Of a DNA stretch of 64,000 bases, positions 8,781-18,029 are shown piece after piece. Under the pieces are notes generated by a model. The model had not been told where the DNA came from and searched no databases. It saw only the letters and a list, made by a program, of their open reading frames with translations. A program made the position numbers and the translations under genes. The DNA lies in contig NZ_SWKM01000011.1 in the NCBI RefSeq assembly GCF_005871205.1, positions 248,001-312,000 on the forward strand, in the 5' to 3' direction. The DNA is from Marinobacter alexandrii (GTDB lineage: Bacteria; Pseudomonadota; Gammaproteobacteria; Pseudomonadales; Oleiphilaceae). The first letter of the stretch is position 1, and every line of letters begins with the position of its first letter.

Positions 8781-9476
8781 ATGCTTAAGACCCTCAAGAC
8801 CATCTGGATTTTCTTCTGGGCCATTCTGCTCACACTTCTCTTATTTCTGCCCATCGTTGTCGCAGCCCTGGCCGGCAAGCGCGGAAACGCAGCCTTTCAC
8901 GGGACCCAGGTTTTCGCTTGGGGTATGCTCAAGGTTTGCGGTATCCGGTTGCGGGTGCGGGGCCGAGAAAATATTCAGCCCCATCAGCGCTACGTCATCC
9001 TGAGTAACCACGCCTCTTACTTTGATCCTCCGTCCCTGGTCCTGGCGCTGGGTTTGCAGTATCGCTGGGTGATAAAAAAGGAACTGCGCAAGGTGCCTCT
9101 GTTTGGTCTGGCGCTGGAAACCTCCCGTAACCTGTTCATTGATCGCTCCAAGGGTAGTGATGCGCTGGAGAGCATCAAGCAGGGTGTTGCCCAGTTGCCT
9201 GATGGCACCGGCATTCTGATGTTCCCGGAAGGAACCCGGTCCTGGGACGGTCAGATACTCCCGTTCAAGAAAGGCGGATTTGTCATCGCCCAGGATGGTC
9301 AGCTGCCCATTTTGCCGGTGACCGTGCGCGGTTCCCACGATCGTCTGCCCAAGGGCAGCGCTGACTTCAGTCCGGGTGTGATCGAGATTGTCATTCATCC
9401 GCCAGTAGAAACGGCCGACGTACCCCTGGACCAACTGATGAGCCAGGTGCGCAAAACTATCGCCAGTGCGCTCTAA
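8781..9476 (+). CDS. plsC: 1-acyl-sn-glycerol-3-phosphate acyltransferase
   Basis: PlsC adds the second acyl chain to lysophosphatidic acid, giving phosphatidic acid for membrane lipid synthesis. The 231-residue protein has an N-terminal membrane helix (about 8-31), the catalytic HX4D motif in NHASYFD (76-82) and the substrate motif FPEGTRS (148-154). Length is usual for the family. AGGA lies 8 bases upstream of the ATG. Its stop overlaps the stop of the convergent hydrolase gene by two to three bases. Marinobacter-like genomes carry several PlsC paralogues, so this may not be the main one. Confidence 0.9.
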   Translation: MLKTLKTIWIFFWAILLTLLLFLPIVVAALAGKRGNAAFHGTQVFAWGMLKVCGIRLRVRGRENIQPHQRYVILSNHASYFDPPSLVLALGLQYRWVIKKELRKVPLFGLALETSRNLFIDRSKGSDALESIKQGVAQLPDGTGILMFPEGTRSWDGQILPFKKGGFVIAQDGQLPILPVTVRGSHDRLPKGSADFSPGVIEIVIHPPVETADVPLDQLMSQVRKTIASAL

Positions 9477-10285
9477 TCGGATGGCAGATTAAAAATCTCC
9501 TGATAGAAAGCCATGGTGCCCTGCCAGGAACGGGTAGCCGCCGATTCGTTGTAAGCCAAAGGCATGTCAAATTGGTCGGCAACGGCGTCTGCGCCCGGAT
9601 TGGTAAAGGAGTGCTGGACGCCGGGGAAGCTGACCAAAGTCAGATCCGCCTCAGCCTGCTGCATTTCGGTCACCAGGCCGGCCACCTGCTCGGTGGGCAC
9701 GAAAGGATCGGCGCCGCCGGTGTAAACCTGGATCCTTGCCTTGATTTGGCCGGGCTCGGCTTTGATCGGGCTAGCCAAAGACCCGTGGAAACTGACCACA
9801 CCGTCGAGGTCCAGCCCCATCCGGGCCATGTTCAGCACTACTGCACCGCCAAAGCAGTAGCCCTGTGCCGCGATTCGGGTGCTGTCGACACTCTCATGGT
9901 TTTTCAACAGTTCCATGGCGGCGACAAACCGCGCTTTGACCTGTTCCGGTTGGCCGGTGGCCTCCTGCATGAACTGCTTGGCGGTGTCGGGGTGCTGCGC
10001 CAGCTTGCCAGAACCGTACATGTCCAGGGCGAAGGCCGTGTAGCCGGCCGCGGCAATCTGCTCTGCCTGTTCGCGCACAAACTGGTTATGGCCCCACCAT
10101 TCATGCACCAGCAGAACCCCGGGGCGTTTTTGGCCGTACTCGGTATCCCAGGCAAGGTAACCGGTAAAGGTTTGGTCGCCCACCTTGTAGTCGATCGTTT
10201 CCGTGTGCATCTCCGCCCCCGCCTGTGTGTGGATAAGTATAAAGGTTAAGGCAGTCAGAACTGCCGTGCTAAGAGGATGGCGCAT
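9473..10285 (-). CDS. Dienelactone hydrolase family protein, exported
   Basis: An alpha/beta hydrolase of 270 residues with the dienelactone hydrolase triad: nucleophile Cys144 in GYCFGG, Asp193 and His225 in QHSF. The HEWWG stretch (61-65) forms the oxyanion region. A hydrophobic signal peptide ending near TQAGA (residues 20-24) suggests export, unlike the cytosolic chlorocatechol enzyme, and no aromatic degradation genes are near. Substrate is therefore unknown. The ATG has AAGGAGG nine bases upstream. Convergent with plsC, with overlapping stops. Confidence 0.87.
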   Translation of the reverse strand: MRHPLSTAVLTALTFILIHTQAGAEMHTETIDYKVGDQTFTGYLAWDTEYGQKRPGVLLVHEWWGHNQFVREQAEQIAAAGYTAFALDMYGSGKLAQHPDTAKQFMQEATGQPEQVKARFVAAMELLKNHESVDSTRIAAQGYCFGGAVVLNMARMGLDLDGVVSFHGSLASPIKAEPGQIKARIQVYTGGADPFVPTEQVAGLVTEMQQAEADLTLVSFPGVQHSFTNPGADAVADQFDMPLAYNESAATRSWQGTMAFYQEIFNLPSD

Positions 10286-10425
10286 GGTCAGTAGCCTCCT
10301 TGGCTCAGTGGTGTTGGCTGGGTCTCCGTCGACATCTTGGACTTAAGTGCGACTGTTTCGGTAATACCCTTCTACTACACTTTAGCAACGTACAATCGAG
10401 TGTGAACAAACTCTGGGGGTTAACA

Positions 10426-11544
10426 GTGAAAATCGGCGTACCGAAGGAAATCAAAAACCACGAGTACCGAGTGGGTATGACGCCAGCCGCGGCGCATGAA
10501 CTGTGCCATCACGAACACGGAGTTTATGTGGAAACCAATGCTGGTGCGGCCATCGGCTTCACCGACGAGGACTACCGGCAAGCTGGGGCGAGCATTCTGG
10601 GTACTGCCCGGGAGGTCTTCGATGCGGCCGAGCTGATCGTGAAGGTCAAGGAACCGCAGGCGGTGGAGCGGGCCATGCTGCGGCCGGATCACACCCTGTT
10701 CACTTATCTGCACTTGGCGCCGGACCAGGCGCAGACCGACGATCTGGTGAGGTCTGGTGCCACCTGCATCGCCTATGAGACGGTGACGGATCGTACTGGC
10801 CGTTTGCCCTTGCTGGCGCCTATGTCAGAAGTAGCCGGCCGTATGTCGATCCAGGCAGGTGCTCACTGTCTGGAAAAAGCCATGGGTGGCCGCGGTGTTT
10901 TGCTGGGCGGCGTGCCCGGAGTAAGCCCTGCCAAGGTTGCCATTATTGGTGGTGGCGTAGTTGGTCAGAACGCACTGGCCATGGCCGTGGGTATGGGTGC
11001 TCAGGTCACCGTGCTGGACCGGAATATGGATGTTCTGCGCATGCTCGACAACATCTACGGTAATCGCATCAGCACGCTCTTTTCCACCGCCCAGACGCTG
11101 GATCAGGCGGTTACCGAGTCGGATCTGGTGATTGGTGGCGTGCTCATTCCCGGCGCCTCGGCACCCAAGCTGGTGACCCGCGACATGATCCAGCGAATGC
11201 CCGAGGGCAGTGTTATCGTTGATGTCGCCATTGACCAGGGCGGGTGTACCGAAACGTCGAAGGCAACCACCCATGATGCCCCCACGTACGTGGTCGATGG
11301 TGTGGTACATTATTGCGTGGCCAATATGCCCGGTGCCGTGGCACGCACCTCAACACTGGCGCTCAATAACGTCACCCTCCCATTCGTGGCAGCGCTGGCG
11401 AACAAGGGTGCGGTGCAGGCCATGAAAGATGATCCGCATTTGCTGGCCGGGCTCAATGTGTCCGGTGGCAAGGTTACCTACAGGGAGGTGGCGGAAGCGA
11501 CCGGGCATCCATACACAGACCCGAAATCCCTGCTGGGATCCTGA
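10426..11544 (+). CDS. ald: Alanine dehydrogenase
   Basis: Ald converts L-alanine to pyruvate and ammonia with NAD. The 372-residue protein begins MKIGVPKEIKNHEYRVG, the hallmark start of the family, and has the Rossmann motif GGGVVG with ARTST and NVTLP segments near the end. The GTG at 10426 is the start: it follows GGGGG by 5 to 6 bases and gives the standard length; an upstream frame extension from 10300 has no family similarity. The following GST gene begins 23 bases after the stop and may be co-transcribed. Confidence 0.94.
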   Translation: MKIGVPKEIKNHEYRVGMTPAAAHELCHHEHGVYVETNAGAAIGFTDEDYRQAGASILGTAREVFDAAELIVKVKEPQAVERAMLRPDHTLFTYLHLAPDQAQTDDLVRSGATCIAYETVTDRTGRLPLLAPMSEVAGRMSIQAGAHCLEKAMGGRGVLLGGVPGVSPAKVAIIGGGVVGQNALAMAVGMGAQVTVLDRNMDVLRMLDNIYGNRISTLFSTAQTLDQAVTESDLVIGGVLIPGASAPKLVTRDMIQRMPEGSVIVDVAIDQGGCTETSKATTHDAPTYVVDGVVHYCVANMPGAVARTSTLALNNVTLPFVAALANKGAVQAMKDDPHLLAGLNVSGGKVTYREVAEATGHPYTDPKSLLGS

Positions 11545-11567
11545 GCCCTGAAACCCTCGGAGAGAAC

Positions 11568-12140
11568 ATGAAACTGATTGGATCTACCACCTCGCCATAC
11601 GTCCGACGCATTCGCATCCTGCTGGATGAGGAACGCTACGACTTCGTTAATCTCAATATCTATGGTGAAGGCCGAGATGAGCTGCGAAAGAATAACCCGG
11701 CGCTGAAAATCCCGGTTCTGGAGGATGATGGCCAGGAAATTTTCGATTCCCGGGTCATCGCACGTTACGTCAGCGCCAAGCAGGGTCGTGACCCGCTAAC
11801 CTGGGATCAGCAAAATCAGCTAACCCTGATCGACGGTGCTAACGATTCAGCAGTCACACTGCTGCTGTCGGAAAAATCCGGTATCGATACCAATCAGGAC
11901 CTGATGTTCTTCAATCTTCAGAGAGAGCGGATCATGACAACCCTGCGCACTCTGGCGGCCATGGTTGACGACGGGCAGTTTGAAACCTGGAACTACCCGG
12001 CCATTTGTCTCTATTGCCTGGTGGATTGGCTGGAATTTCGCGATCTGGTGGACTGGTCGGGTGTCGAAAGCCTGCTGGCTTTCCGTGACAGCCGCCAGCA
12101 CAAACCTTGGGTTGCCGAGACCGATCCGCGCCTGAGCTGA
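11568..12140 (+). CDS. Glutathione S-transferase family protein
   Basis: A 190-residue thioredoxin-fold protein starting MKLIGSTTSPYVRRIRI, with Ser/Thr at the usual glutathione-activating position and the cis-proline in NPALKIPVLEDD (residues 44-55), then DSRVIARY in the SNAIL/TRAIL position. A helical C-terminal domain follows (85-185). Such proteins conjugate or reduce with glutathione; the substrate cannot be told. It is 23 bases after ald on the same strand, and a long hairpin follows its stop. Confidence 0.85.
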   Translation: MKLIGSTTSPYVRRIRILLDEERYDFVNLNIYGEGRDELRKNNPALKIPVLEDDGQEIFDSRVIARYVSAKQGRDPLTWDQQNQLTLIDGANDSAVTLLLSEKSGIDTNQDLMFFNLQRERIMTTLRTLAAMVDDGQFETWNYPAICLYCLVDWLEFRDLVDWSGVESLLAFRDSRQHKPWVAETDPRLS

Positions 12141-12144
12141 CCAC

Positions 12145-12182
12145 ATCAGGCCACCACCTGCAGGCTGTCGGGGTGGCCTGAT
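12145..12182 (+). terminator. Strong hairpin after the GST gene
   Basis: ATCAGGCCACC (12145-12155) pairs perfectly with GGTGGCCTGAT (12172-12182). There is no T run, so it may be a 3' stabiliser or a Rho-linked end rather than a classic terminator. Confidence 0.5.
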
Positions 12183-12240
12183 TACGACTGCCCCCGCCGC
12201 GACAAAAATTCCCCATTTCCGCTTCCCCAATCGCTGATCT

Positions 12241-12309
12241 TGACTATAGTAAGGGAGAAGGGCGGCTTGCGATCCATGCGGGTCGACATGTCGTACCTGA
12301 CTATACTAA
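12241..12309 (+). promoter_or_regulatory. Two near-identical promoter-like boxes before the Yip1 gene
   Basis: TGACTATAGTAA (12241-12252) and TGACTATACTAA (12298-12309) differ by one base and are 57 bases apart. CTATACTAAA in the second closely matches the sigma-S -10 consensus, and it would start transcription about 20 bases before the ATG at 12335. Confidence 0.4.
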
Positions 12310-12334
12310 AAACAGCGATCCAAGGGGGTCATCC

Positions 12335-12946
12335 ATGCTCCTGTCTCATGCATTTGGTTTATTCACACACCCTGATGATGAGTGGGCTTCCATTCGAAAG
12401 GAACACCACACCCCGCGGCGTCTTTATGTCGCGTATGTCTTTATTCTTGCTGCAATCGCGCCCATCTGTGCGTATATCTCGACGGCCCATTTTGGCTGGA
12501 CTGTCGGCAATGACCGGTTGATCAAACTCACGGAAATCAGCGCCCTTCAACTGAGCATACTGACCTATGTGGCCATGTTGGTGGGTGTCTTTGCGCTTGG
12601 TTACGCCGTTAACTGGATGGCGAAAACCTATGGCGCCCGGGAAGAGCATGTGCCGTCATACGGCATTGCGCTGGCCTCCTACTCGTGCACGCCGCTGTTT
12701 CTGGCAGGCTTTGCACTGCTGTACCCGGTGCCCTGGTTCAACGCCATCGTTTTCCTGATTGCCGCCTGTTATGGCGCCTGGCTGATGTACGACGGCCTGC
12801 CCATCGTGATGGGGATCGAAAAGGATCGGGCGGTCTTCTACGGCGGGGCCCTACTGACCGTGGCACTGGTGATCCTGGTCTCTACCCGGGTTGGTTCCGT
12901 GATTCTCTGGAATTTCGGTGTGGGCCCGGTATTTGTCAGTGGTTAG
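12335..12946 (+). CDS. Yip1 family inner membrane protein
   Basis: A 203-residue protein with about five membrane helices in the order expected for bacterial Yip1-domain proteins (PF04893). The soluble start HAFGLFTHPDDEWASIRKEH is the common lead-in of this group. Its function in bacteria is unknown; in eukaryotes the fold works in vesicle traffic. GGGGG lies upstream of the ATG. The gene has its own promoter region with a doubled box and is probably monocistronic. Confidence 0.8.
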   Translation: MLLSHAFGLFTHPDDEWASIRKEHHTPRRLYVAYVFILAAIAPICAYISTAHFGWTVGNDRLIKLTEISALQLSILTYVAMLVGVFALGYAVNWMAKTYGAREEHVPSYGIALASYSCTPLFLAGFALLYPVPWFNAIVFLIAACYGAWLMYDGLPIVMGIEKDRAVFYGGALLTVALVILVSTRVGSVILWNFGVGPVFVSG

Positions 12947-13078
12947 TGCTCGGAGCTGAAGCAACGTAACCATCGTTCAAGACTCGGGAGGGTCGGCTTG
13001 GGCCGTAATAGCCATTGCCGGCCGGCGCCGATTCTGCCAGCCTGAAGCACATAAAACAGTGCAACAGGAGAGGCAACG

Positions 13079-14755
13079 ATGACCGAGGATAAACGTCGGC
13101 GCTATTCGTCCCCAGTAGTGGACGGTATCGGTAAATCTGCCAGCCGGGCCATGCTGCGTGCGGTTGGTTTTAATGATGACGACTTCAAGAAACCCCAGGT
13201 GGGCATCGCGTCTACCTGGAGTAATCTCACCCCCTGCAACATGCACATCGATGGTCTGGCCCGGCAATCCGCCGCGGGTGCCGATTCGGCTGGCGGCAAA
13301 TCCCTGATCTTCAACACCATCACGGTCTCCGATGGTATTGCCAATGGCACCGAAGGCATGAAGTATTCCCTGGTGTCCCGGGAGGTCATTGCCGATTCGA
13401 TTGAAACCGTCGCCGGCTGTGAGGGCTTCGACGGTCTCGTGGCCATCGGTGGCTGTGACAAGAACATGCCCGGCTGCATGATGGGGCTGGCGCGACTGAA
13501 CCGCCCCTCGGTCTTTGTCTACGGCGGCACTATCATGCCGGGCGAGAATCACACCGATATTATCTCGGTTTTTGAAGCTGTGGGTGCTCATGCCCGTGGC
13601 GATCTGGACCTGATTGAGGTGAAGCAGATCGAAGAAACCGCCATCCCCGGCCCGGGCTCCTGTGGCGGTATGTACACCGCCAACACCATGGCTTCGGCCA
13701 TTGAAGCCATGGGTATGAGCCTACCTGGGAGTTCCGCCCAGAACGCGGTGTCTGAAATCAAGGAAGCCGACTGTCGGGCCGCCGGGGCCGCAGTGCTGAA
13801 TCTATTGGAGCGGGACATCAAACCCTCCGACATCATGACACGGGAGGCCTTCGAGAACGCCATTGCAGTGGTGATCGCCCTTGGCGGCTCCACCAACGCG
13901 GTGCTGCACCTGCTGGCAATGGCCAGTACCGTCGGTGTCAGGCTGGATCTGGAAGACTTCGTTGAGATTGGCAAGCGGGTTCCAGTGCTGGCAGACCTGC
14001 GGCCCAGCGGGCATTACATGATGTCCGAACTGGTAGCGATTGGCGGCATCCAGCCGTTAATGAAAATGTTGCTGGAGCGGGGCCTGCTCCACGGCGACTG
14101 CCTGACCGTGACCGGTCAGACGCTGGCGGAGAACCTGGCGGACGTCGAGCCCTACCCGAAAGGTCAGGATATCATCCATGCTTTCGACAACCCGATCAAA
14201 GCCGACAGTCACCTCCGCATTCTCTATGGCAATCTCGCCCCCACCGGTTCGGTGGCCAAGATCACCGGCAAGGAAGGCACCAGCTTTACCGGCCGGGCGC
14301 GGGTGTTCCACTCCGAGGAGGAGGCTCAGGCCCGAATTCTCGACGGCACCGTGGTGGCCGGCGATGTCTTGGTGATTCGCTACGAAGGCCCTAAGGGTGG
14401 CCCAGGCATGCGCGAGATGCTGAGCCCGACCTCCGCCATCATGGGCAAGGGCCTCGGCAACGACGTAGCGTTGATTACCGATGGCCGGTTCTCCGGTGGC
14501 AGTCACGGTTTCGTGGTCGGCCATATCACCCCGGAAGCGGCTGAAGGCGGCCCGATTGCGTTGGTTGAGGATGGCGACACCATCACCATCGATGCTGTCA
14601 GCAATCGGATCGAGCTGGATGTGTCCGAACAGACACTGGAGCAACGACGCCAGAATTGGCAAGCACCGGCGCCTCGGTTTGAGCGTGGGGTGTTGGCCAA
14701 ATACGCGCGAACGGTCAGTTCAGCGTCGAAGGGTGCGGTTACCGATCTGCCATGA
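13079..14755 (+). CDS. ilvD: Dihydroxy-acid dehydratase
   Basis: IlvD makes the 2-keto acids that precede valine and isoleucine. The 558-residue length and the three cluster-binding cysteines, Cys53 (TPCNMH), Cys126 ([10 protein letters not shown]) and Cys195 ([10 protein letters not shown]), fit the shorter IlvD group, members of which were shown to hold a [2Fe-2S] cluster, rather than the 616-residue E. coli type. GGAGAGG precedes the ATG. No other ilv genes are near, so it is probably a single-gene unit. Confidence 0.95.
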   Translation: MTEDKRRRYSSPVVDGIGKSASRAMLRAVGFNDDDFKKPQVGIASTWSNLTPCNMHIDGLARQSAAGADSAGGKSLIFNTITVSDGIANGTEGMKYSLVSREVIADSIETVAGCEGFDGLVAIGGCDKNMPGCMMGLARLNRPSVFVYGGTIMPGENHTDIISVFEAVGAHARGDLDLIEVKQIEETAIPGPGSCGGMYTANTMASAIEAMGMSLPGSSAQNAVSEIKEADCRAAGAAVLNLLERDIKPSDIMTREAFENAIAVVIALGGSTNAVLHLLAMASTVGVRLDLEDFVEIGKRVPVLADLRPSGHYMMSELVAIGGIQPLMKMLLERGLLHGDCLTVTGQTLAENLADVEPYPKGQDIIHAFDNPIKADSHLRILYGNLAPTGSVAKITGKEGTSFTGRARVFHSEEEAQARILDGTVVAGDVLVIRYEGPKGGPGMREMLSPTSAIMGKGLGNDVALITDGRFSGGSHGFVVGHITPEAAEGGPIALVEDGDTITIDAVSNRIELDVSEQTLEQRRQNWQAPAPRFERGVLAKYARTVSSASKGAVTDLP

Positions 14756-14853
14756 TTGTGCTGGCTTTTGGCTGGTATAATCAGGCCAGATTTCATCCGG
14801 GCAGATCGATCGTCTGCCCGGATTAAGCCATAGAACACAGGAACGGAACTATT

Positions 14854-15786
14854 TTGAACTCAGGTTTTGCACGGTCCGGCGTGCGCGACGTGATGTCATA
14901 CGTCGTCTATTTATTGTTACTCGCCCTACCTATGGCTGCCTCGGCCCAGCAGGGCCCGAACCTAGCCTCGGTTAACGCTGCCGCGGCCCTGGTGGATGAA
15001 GATGGCATCCTGTTTGGCAAGCACGCCGATCGCCCGGTGCCAATCGCTTCATTAACCAAGGTGATGACGGCGCTGGTTGTGCTGGATTCCGGTGAGCCGC
15101 TGGATGAATGGCTAACCTTCAACAAACGCCACACCCCGGCAGCGGCTAACGCCTACAGCCGGATACGGATTGATTCCGAGATGCGTCGTTCCGCTGTGCT
15201 GCGTATTGCCCTGATGTCGTCTGAGAATTTTGCCGCCTACACCCTGGCTCGAAGTCACCCCGGGGGTTTTGATGCCTTTGTCGAGGCCATGAATGCCAAG
15301 GCCAGGAAGTTGGGCATGACGCGAACCCAATTTGTCGATCCTACCGGTCTTTCGGTGGGCAATGTCTCCACCGCGGCCGATCTGGTGAAGCTGGCGAAAG
15401 CGGCGCTCCGGCACCCGGAGATTCGCGAATACTCGACTACCGGCTATTACCGGGCCTGGTTCCGCAGCCCCCGCTATAGCCTGTCGTTCGGCAATACCAA
15501 CGCCCTGGTGCACCGTGACAGCTGGGGCGTAACCCTGAGTAAGACTGGCTATCTCAGCGATGCGGGCCGGTGCCTGGTGATGGTCTCGGAGATGAATGGC
15601 CAGCAGGTGGTCACGGTGCTGCTGGATTCGCTGGGCACTCGTTCACCTATGGGTGATGCCGGCCGCATCAAACGCTGGCTGGATACCGGCGCCAAAGGCC
15701 AGGTGGCCAGGGCGGCACGACGCTACGAACGATCAAAGAATGCGGCTTACGCGTCCGCCAGCGATAATGCCATCAGTACGAACTAA
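14854..15786 (+). CDS. Periplasmic D-Ala-D-Ala endopeptidase, PBP7-like
   Basis: A low-molecular-mass penicillin-binding protein of 310 residues (S11 peptidase family) that cuts peptidoglycan crosslinks. The three active-site motifs are intact: SLTK (66-69), SEN (123-125) and KTG (230-232). A signal peptide occupies roughly residues 14-32, ending AASAQQ. The TTG at 14854 is preferred because GGAACGGA lies just upstream; an ATG at 14893 would also keep the signal peptide. Length and layout resemble PbpG rather than DacA, since the C-terminal membrane anchor is missing. The asparaginase-like gene follows by 23 bases. Confidence 0.88.
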   Translation: MNSGFARSGVRDVMSYVVYLLLLALPMAASAQQGPNLASVNAAAALVDEDGILFGKHADRPVPIASLTKVMTALVVLDSGEPLDEWLTFNKRHTPAAANAYSRIRIDSEMRRSAVLRIALMSSENFAAYTLARSHPGGFDAFVEAMNAKARKLGMTRTQFVDPTGLSVGNVSTAADLVKLAKAALRHPEIREYSTTGYYRAWFRSPRYSLSFGNTNALVHRDSWGVTLSKTGYLSDAGRCLVMVSEMNGQQVVTVLLDSLGTRSPMGDAGRIKRWLDTGAKGQVARAARRYERSKNAAYASASDNAISTN

Positions 15787-15809
15787 CACCAACAGGAAAC
15801 CGAGCCGTC

Positions 15810-16289
15810 ATGATTCAGATTTTCACCACCGGTGGTACCATCGACAAGGTGTATTTCGACGCCAACAGTCAGTTTGAGGTGGGGGCTTCGCTGTTGTCGG
15901 AGTTGCTGGCGGAGTCCAATATCCACGACGGCTACCGGCTGCAGGAATTGATGCGCAAGGACAGTCTGGAAATGACCGATGCTGATCGGCAGGCAGTGCT
16001 GGAGGCGGTCACCGCCTGCGAGTGCGACCGGATCCTGATCACCCACGGCACCGATACCATGCCCGACACTGCAGCTGCACTGGCCAAACTGGAAGGCAAG
16101 ACCATTGTGCTTGTCGGTGCCATGCAGCCGGCCCGTATGCGTCGCACCGATGCCCTGTTCAATATTGGATTCGCCTGGTCGGCCGTGCAATTGTTGTCGC
16201 CGGGTGTGTACATCGCCATGAACGGCGAGGTGTTTGAAGCAGGGTCTGTGCGCAAGAACCTGAAAGCCCAGCGGTTCGAACGGACCTGA
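15810..16289 (+). CDS. Single-domain asparaginase-like protein
   Basis: The 159 residues correspond to the N-terminal domain only of the type I/II asparaginase fold. Both catalytic threonine motifs are present: TTGGTID (6-12) and THGTDTM (78-84). Full asparaginases have about 330 residues and build the active site with a C-terminal domain from another subunit, so the activity is uncertain. Short proteins of this kind are widespread in Pseudomonas and Marinobacter relatives, so it is not treated as a broken gene. Convergent with rsuA eight bases away. Confidence 0.85.
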   Translation: MIQIFTTGGTIDKVYFDANSQFEVGASLLSELLAESNIHDGYRLQELMRKDSLEMTDADRQAVLEAVTACECDRILITHGTDTMPDTAAALAKLEGKTIVLVGAMQPARMRRTDALFNIGFAWSAVQLLSPGVYIAMNGEVFEAGSVRKNLKAQRFERT

Positions 16290-16296
16290 GCCCGTC

Positions 16297-16992
16297 TCAA
16301 CCGCCTGAGGCCACTTCCTCAGCCGTCAGTTCCCGGAACTCGCCGGGGCCCAGCGTCGGGTCCAGCGCGATGCTGCCGATGCGACTGCGATGCAGAGCCT
16401 CTACGTGATTGCCCACCGCTGCCAGCATGCGTTTAACCTGATGGTAGCGGCCCTCCGAAATGGTCAGCTCGATCACTTTGTCCTCCACCATTCGAACCTG
16501 CGCTGGCCGGGTAGGGCTGGGGTCATTGCGTAACAGCAGTCCCTGTTCCAAACGACGGGCAGCGTCCGGGGTGAGCGGATCGCTCAGGCTGACCCGGTAG
16601 GTTTTCGGGCATTCCACCCGTGGCGAGGTCAGCCGATGCGACCACTGGCCGTCGGTCGTCAGCAGCAGTAACCCCGTGGTGTCGATGTCCAGCCGGCCGG
16701 CAATGTGCAGGGTGTGCGCAATGTCACCTGGAAGCAGGTCCAGCGCGGTTGGGTGGTCGCTGTCCTGGGTGGCACTGACCACGCCGACAGGTTTGTTCAG
16801 CATCAGATAGCGCTCGCCAGGTAGTGTGCAGACTTGCCCATCCAGGGTGACCTCAACCGTCGCCGATATCTTGGCGTTGGCCGATTTGCAGGGCTCGTCA
16901 TCAAGGCGCACCCGGCCGGCACTAATGGCGCGCTTGGCCTCCTTCCGTGACAGCTCGGTGCTGGTGGCGATGAACTGATCCAGTCGCGTCAT
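16297..16992 (-). CDS. rsuA: 16S rRNA pseudouridine(516) synthase RsuA
   Basis: RsuA makes pseudouridine 516 in 16S rRNA. The 231-residue protein has an N-terminal S4 RNA-binding domain (1-55) and the catalytic motif GRLDIDTTGLLLL (99-111) with Asp102 as nucleophile. E. coli RsuA has 231 residues. The ATG at 16992 follows the stop of the upstream gene by two bases, which points to translational coupling; a TTG at 17001 is in frame but less likely. Last gene of a three-gene minus-strand run with the transglycosylase and YdjM-like genes. Confidence 0.92.
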   Translation of the reverse strand: MTRLDQFIATSTELSRKEAKRAISAGRVRLDDEPCKSANAKISATVEVTLDGQVCTLPGERYLMLNKPVGVVSATQDSDHPTALDLLPGDIAHTLHIAGRLDIDTTGLLLLTTDGQWSHRLTSPRVECPKTYRVSLSDPLTPDAARRLEQGLLLRNDPSPTRPAQVRMVEDKVIELTISEGRYHQVKRMLAAVGNHVEALHRSRIGSIALDPTLGPGEFRELTAEEVASGG

Positions 16993-16994
16993 GG

Positions 16995-18023
16995 TCAGCA
17001 ACTTTGACCCGGATCGGGGATAGCCAGGTCGGCCAGGCAGATGATGGGTGCTTCACCCGTGAGCCGCGCCCATAACAAGCCGAGCGCGTTCGGATCAAGC
17101 GGCGGTCGTGGTGTTTGACTGCTGTTGACCGGTTGCAGCGCATCGCCATTTTGCTGTGCCAGTACAAAGGTAAACGGATGGGCTCCTGGAATGCCCAGAC
17201 GGATGTCAGTGGCGGTAACTTGGTTGGCTGTTACGCTGTATTCCAGAAATCCCTGGGTGAACCACTCGAGTCGCTGGGCCTCGGGAAAGTCCGCTACGGC
17301 CTGGGCCAGGTCTGGGCGGCGTGGAAAATACTCCAGATTCAGTGGCGTATTGCCATCAAAGAACCCGGTGACAATCTCCACATGATCGCGCTCAGTGAGC
17401 GCGGTAGCGCGCCAGAGCACGGTGTTAAATGGCATGGGCTGGACCAGCACCCGGGATTCCTGCAGGCCGGCCTGGGCTAGCACCGGCTGGACCCGGTCAC
17501 TGATGATCTGTTGGGCAAACAGGGTCCAGCCCAGGTACAGACTGGACAGCGCCAGCCCGGCCATGATGGCGCCGGTCGCCGGTGGCCGGAGCAGAAACGC
17601 CAGGCAGCCGGTCAGCAGCGGCAGGGTATAGAGTGGATCGATAATAAAGATACTGCTGAGGGCGACCGGGCCACCGAGCGGCCAGAACAACTGGGTACCG
17701 TAGGTGGTAAAGCTGTCCAGGAGCGGGTGCGTGACCAACACGAGCAACGTCAGCGTCAGCCAGCGTTGAAAACCCAGCGCTGGGCGCCAGCGCCAGAGCC
17801 CCCACGCCAGCGCAATTGCCAGTGGTATCAGAACAAACAGGGAATGGGTAAACCCGCGATGCTGGGTAAAATTGGCCACCGCGGAGCCGTAATCGATCAC
17901 GACATCCAGATCGGGCAGGGTGCCAAGGGCGGCTCCGGTGATCAACGCGGTCCGGCCCAGTGTCTTGCCGGCTACGGCTCCGGCAATTGAGGCACCCAGT
18001 GCCATTTGGGTAATGGAGTCCAT
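16995..18023 (-). CDS. YdjM-like (DUF457) membrane protein
   Basis: A 342-residue inner membrane protein. It starts MDSITQMALGASIAGAVAG and carries the conserved LPDLDVV (37-43), HRGFTHSL (55-62) and THPLLDSFTTYG (98-109) motifs of the LexA-binding, inner membrane-associated putative hydrolase family (PF04307). The His and Asp residues could bind a metal, but the activity is not established. The C-terminal third is soluble. It lies between the transglycosylase (6-base gap) and rsuA (2-base gap), so all three are likely one transcript. Confidence 0.85.
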   Translation of the reverse strand: MDSITQMALGASIAGAVAGKTLGRTALITGAALGTLPDLDVVIDYGSAVANFTQHRGFTHSLFVLIPLAIALAWGLWRWRPALGFQRWLTLTLLVLVTHPLLDSFTTYGTQLFWPLGGPVALSSIFIIDPLYTLPLLTGCLAFLLRPPATGAIMAGLALSSLYLGWTLFAQQIISDRVQPVLAQAGLQESRVLVQPMPFNTVLWRATALTERDHVEIVTGFFDGNTPLNLEYFPRRPDLAQAVADFPEAQRLEWFTQGFLEYSVTANQVTATDIRLGIPGAHPFTFVLAQQNGDALQPVNSSQTPRPPLDPNALGLLWARLTGEAPIICLADLAIPDPGQSC

Positions 18024-18029
18024 TGTTAG

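Noticed and set aside
15810-16289. Truncated asparaginase pseudogene
   Set aside because: The frame ends cleanly, the next gene follows at once, and single-domain forms are common in related bacteria.
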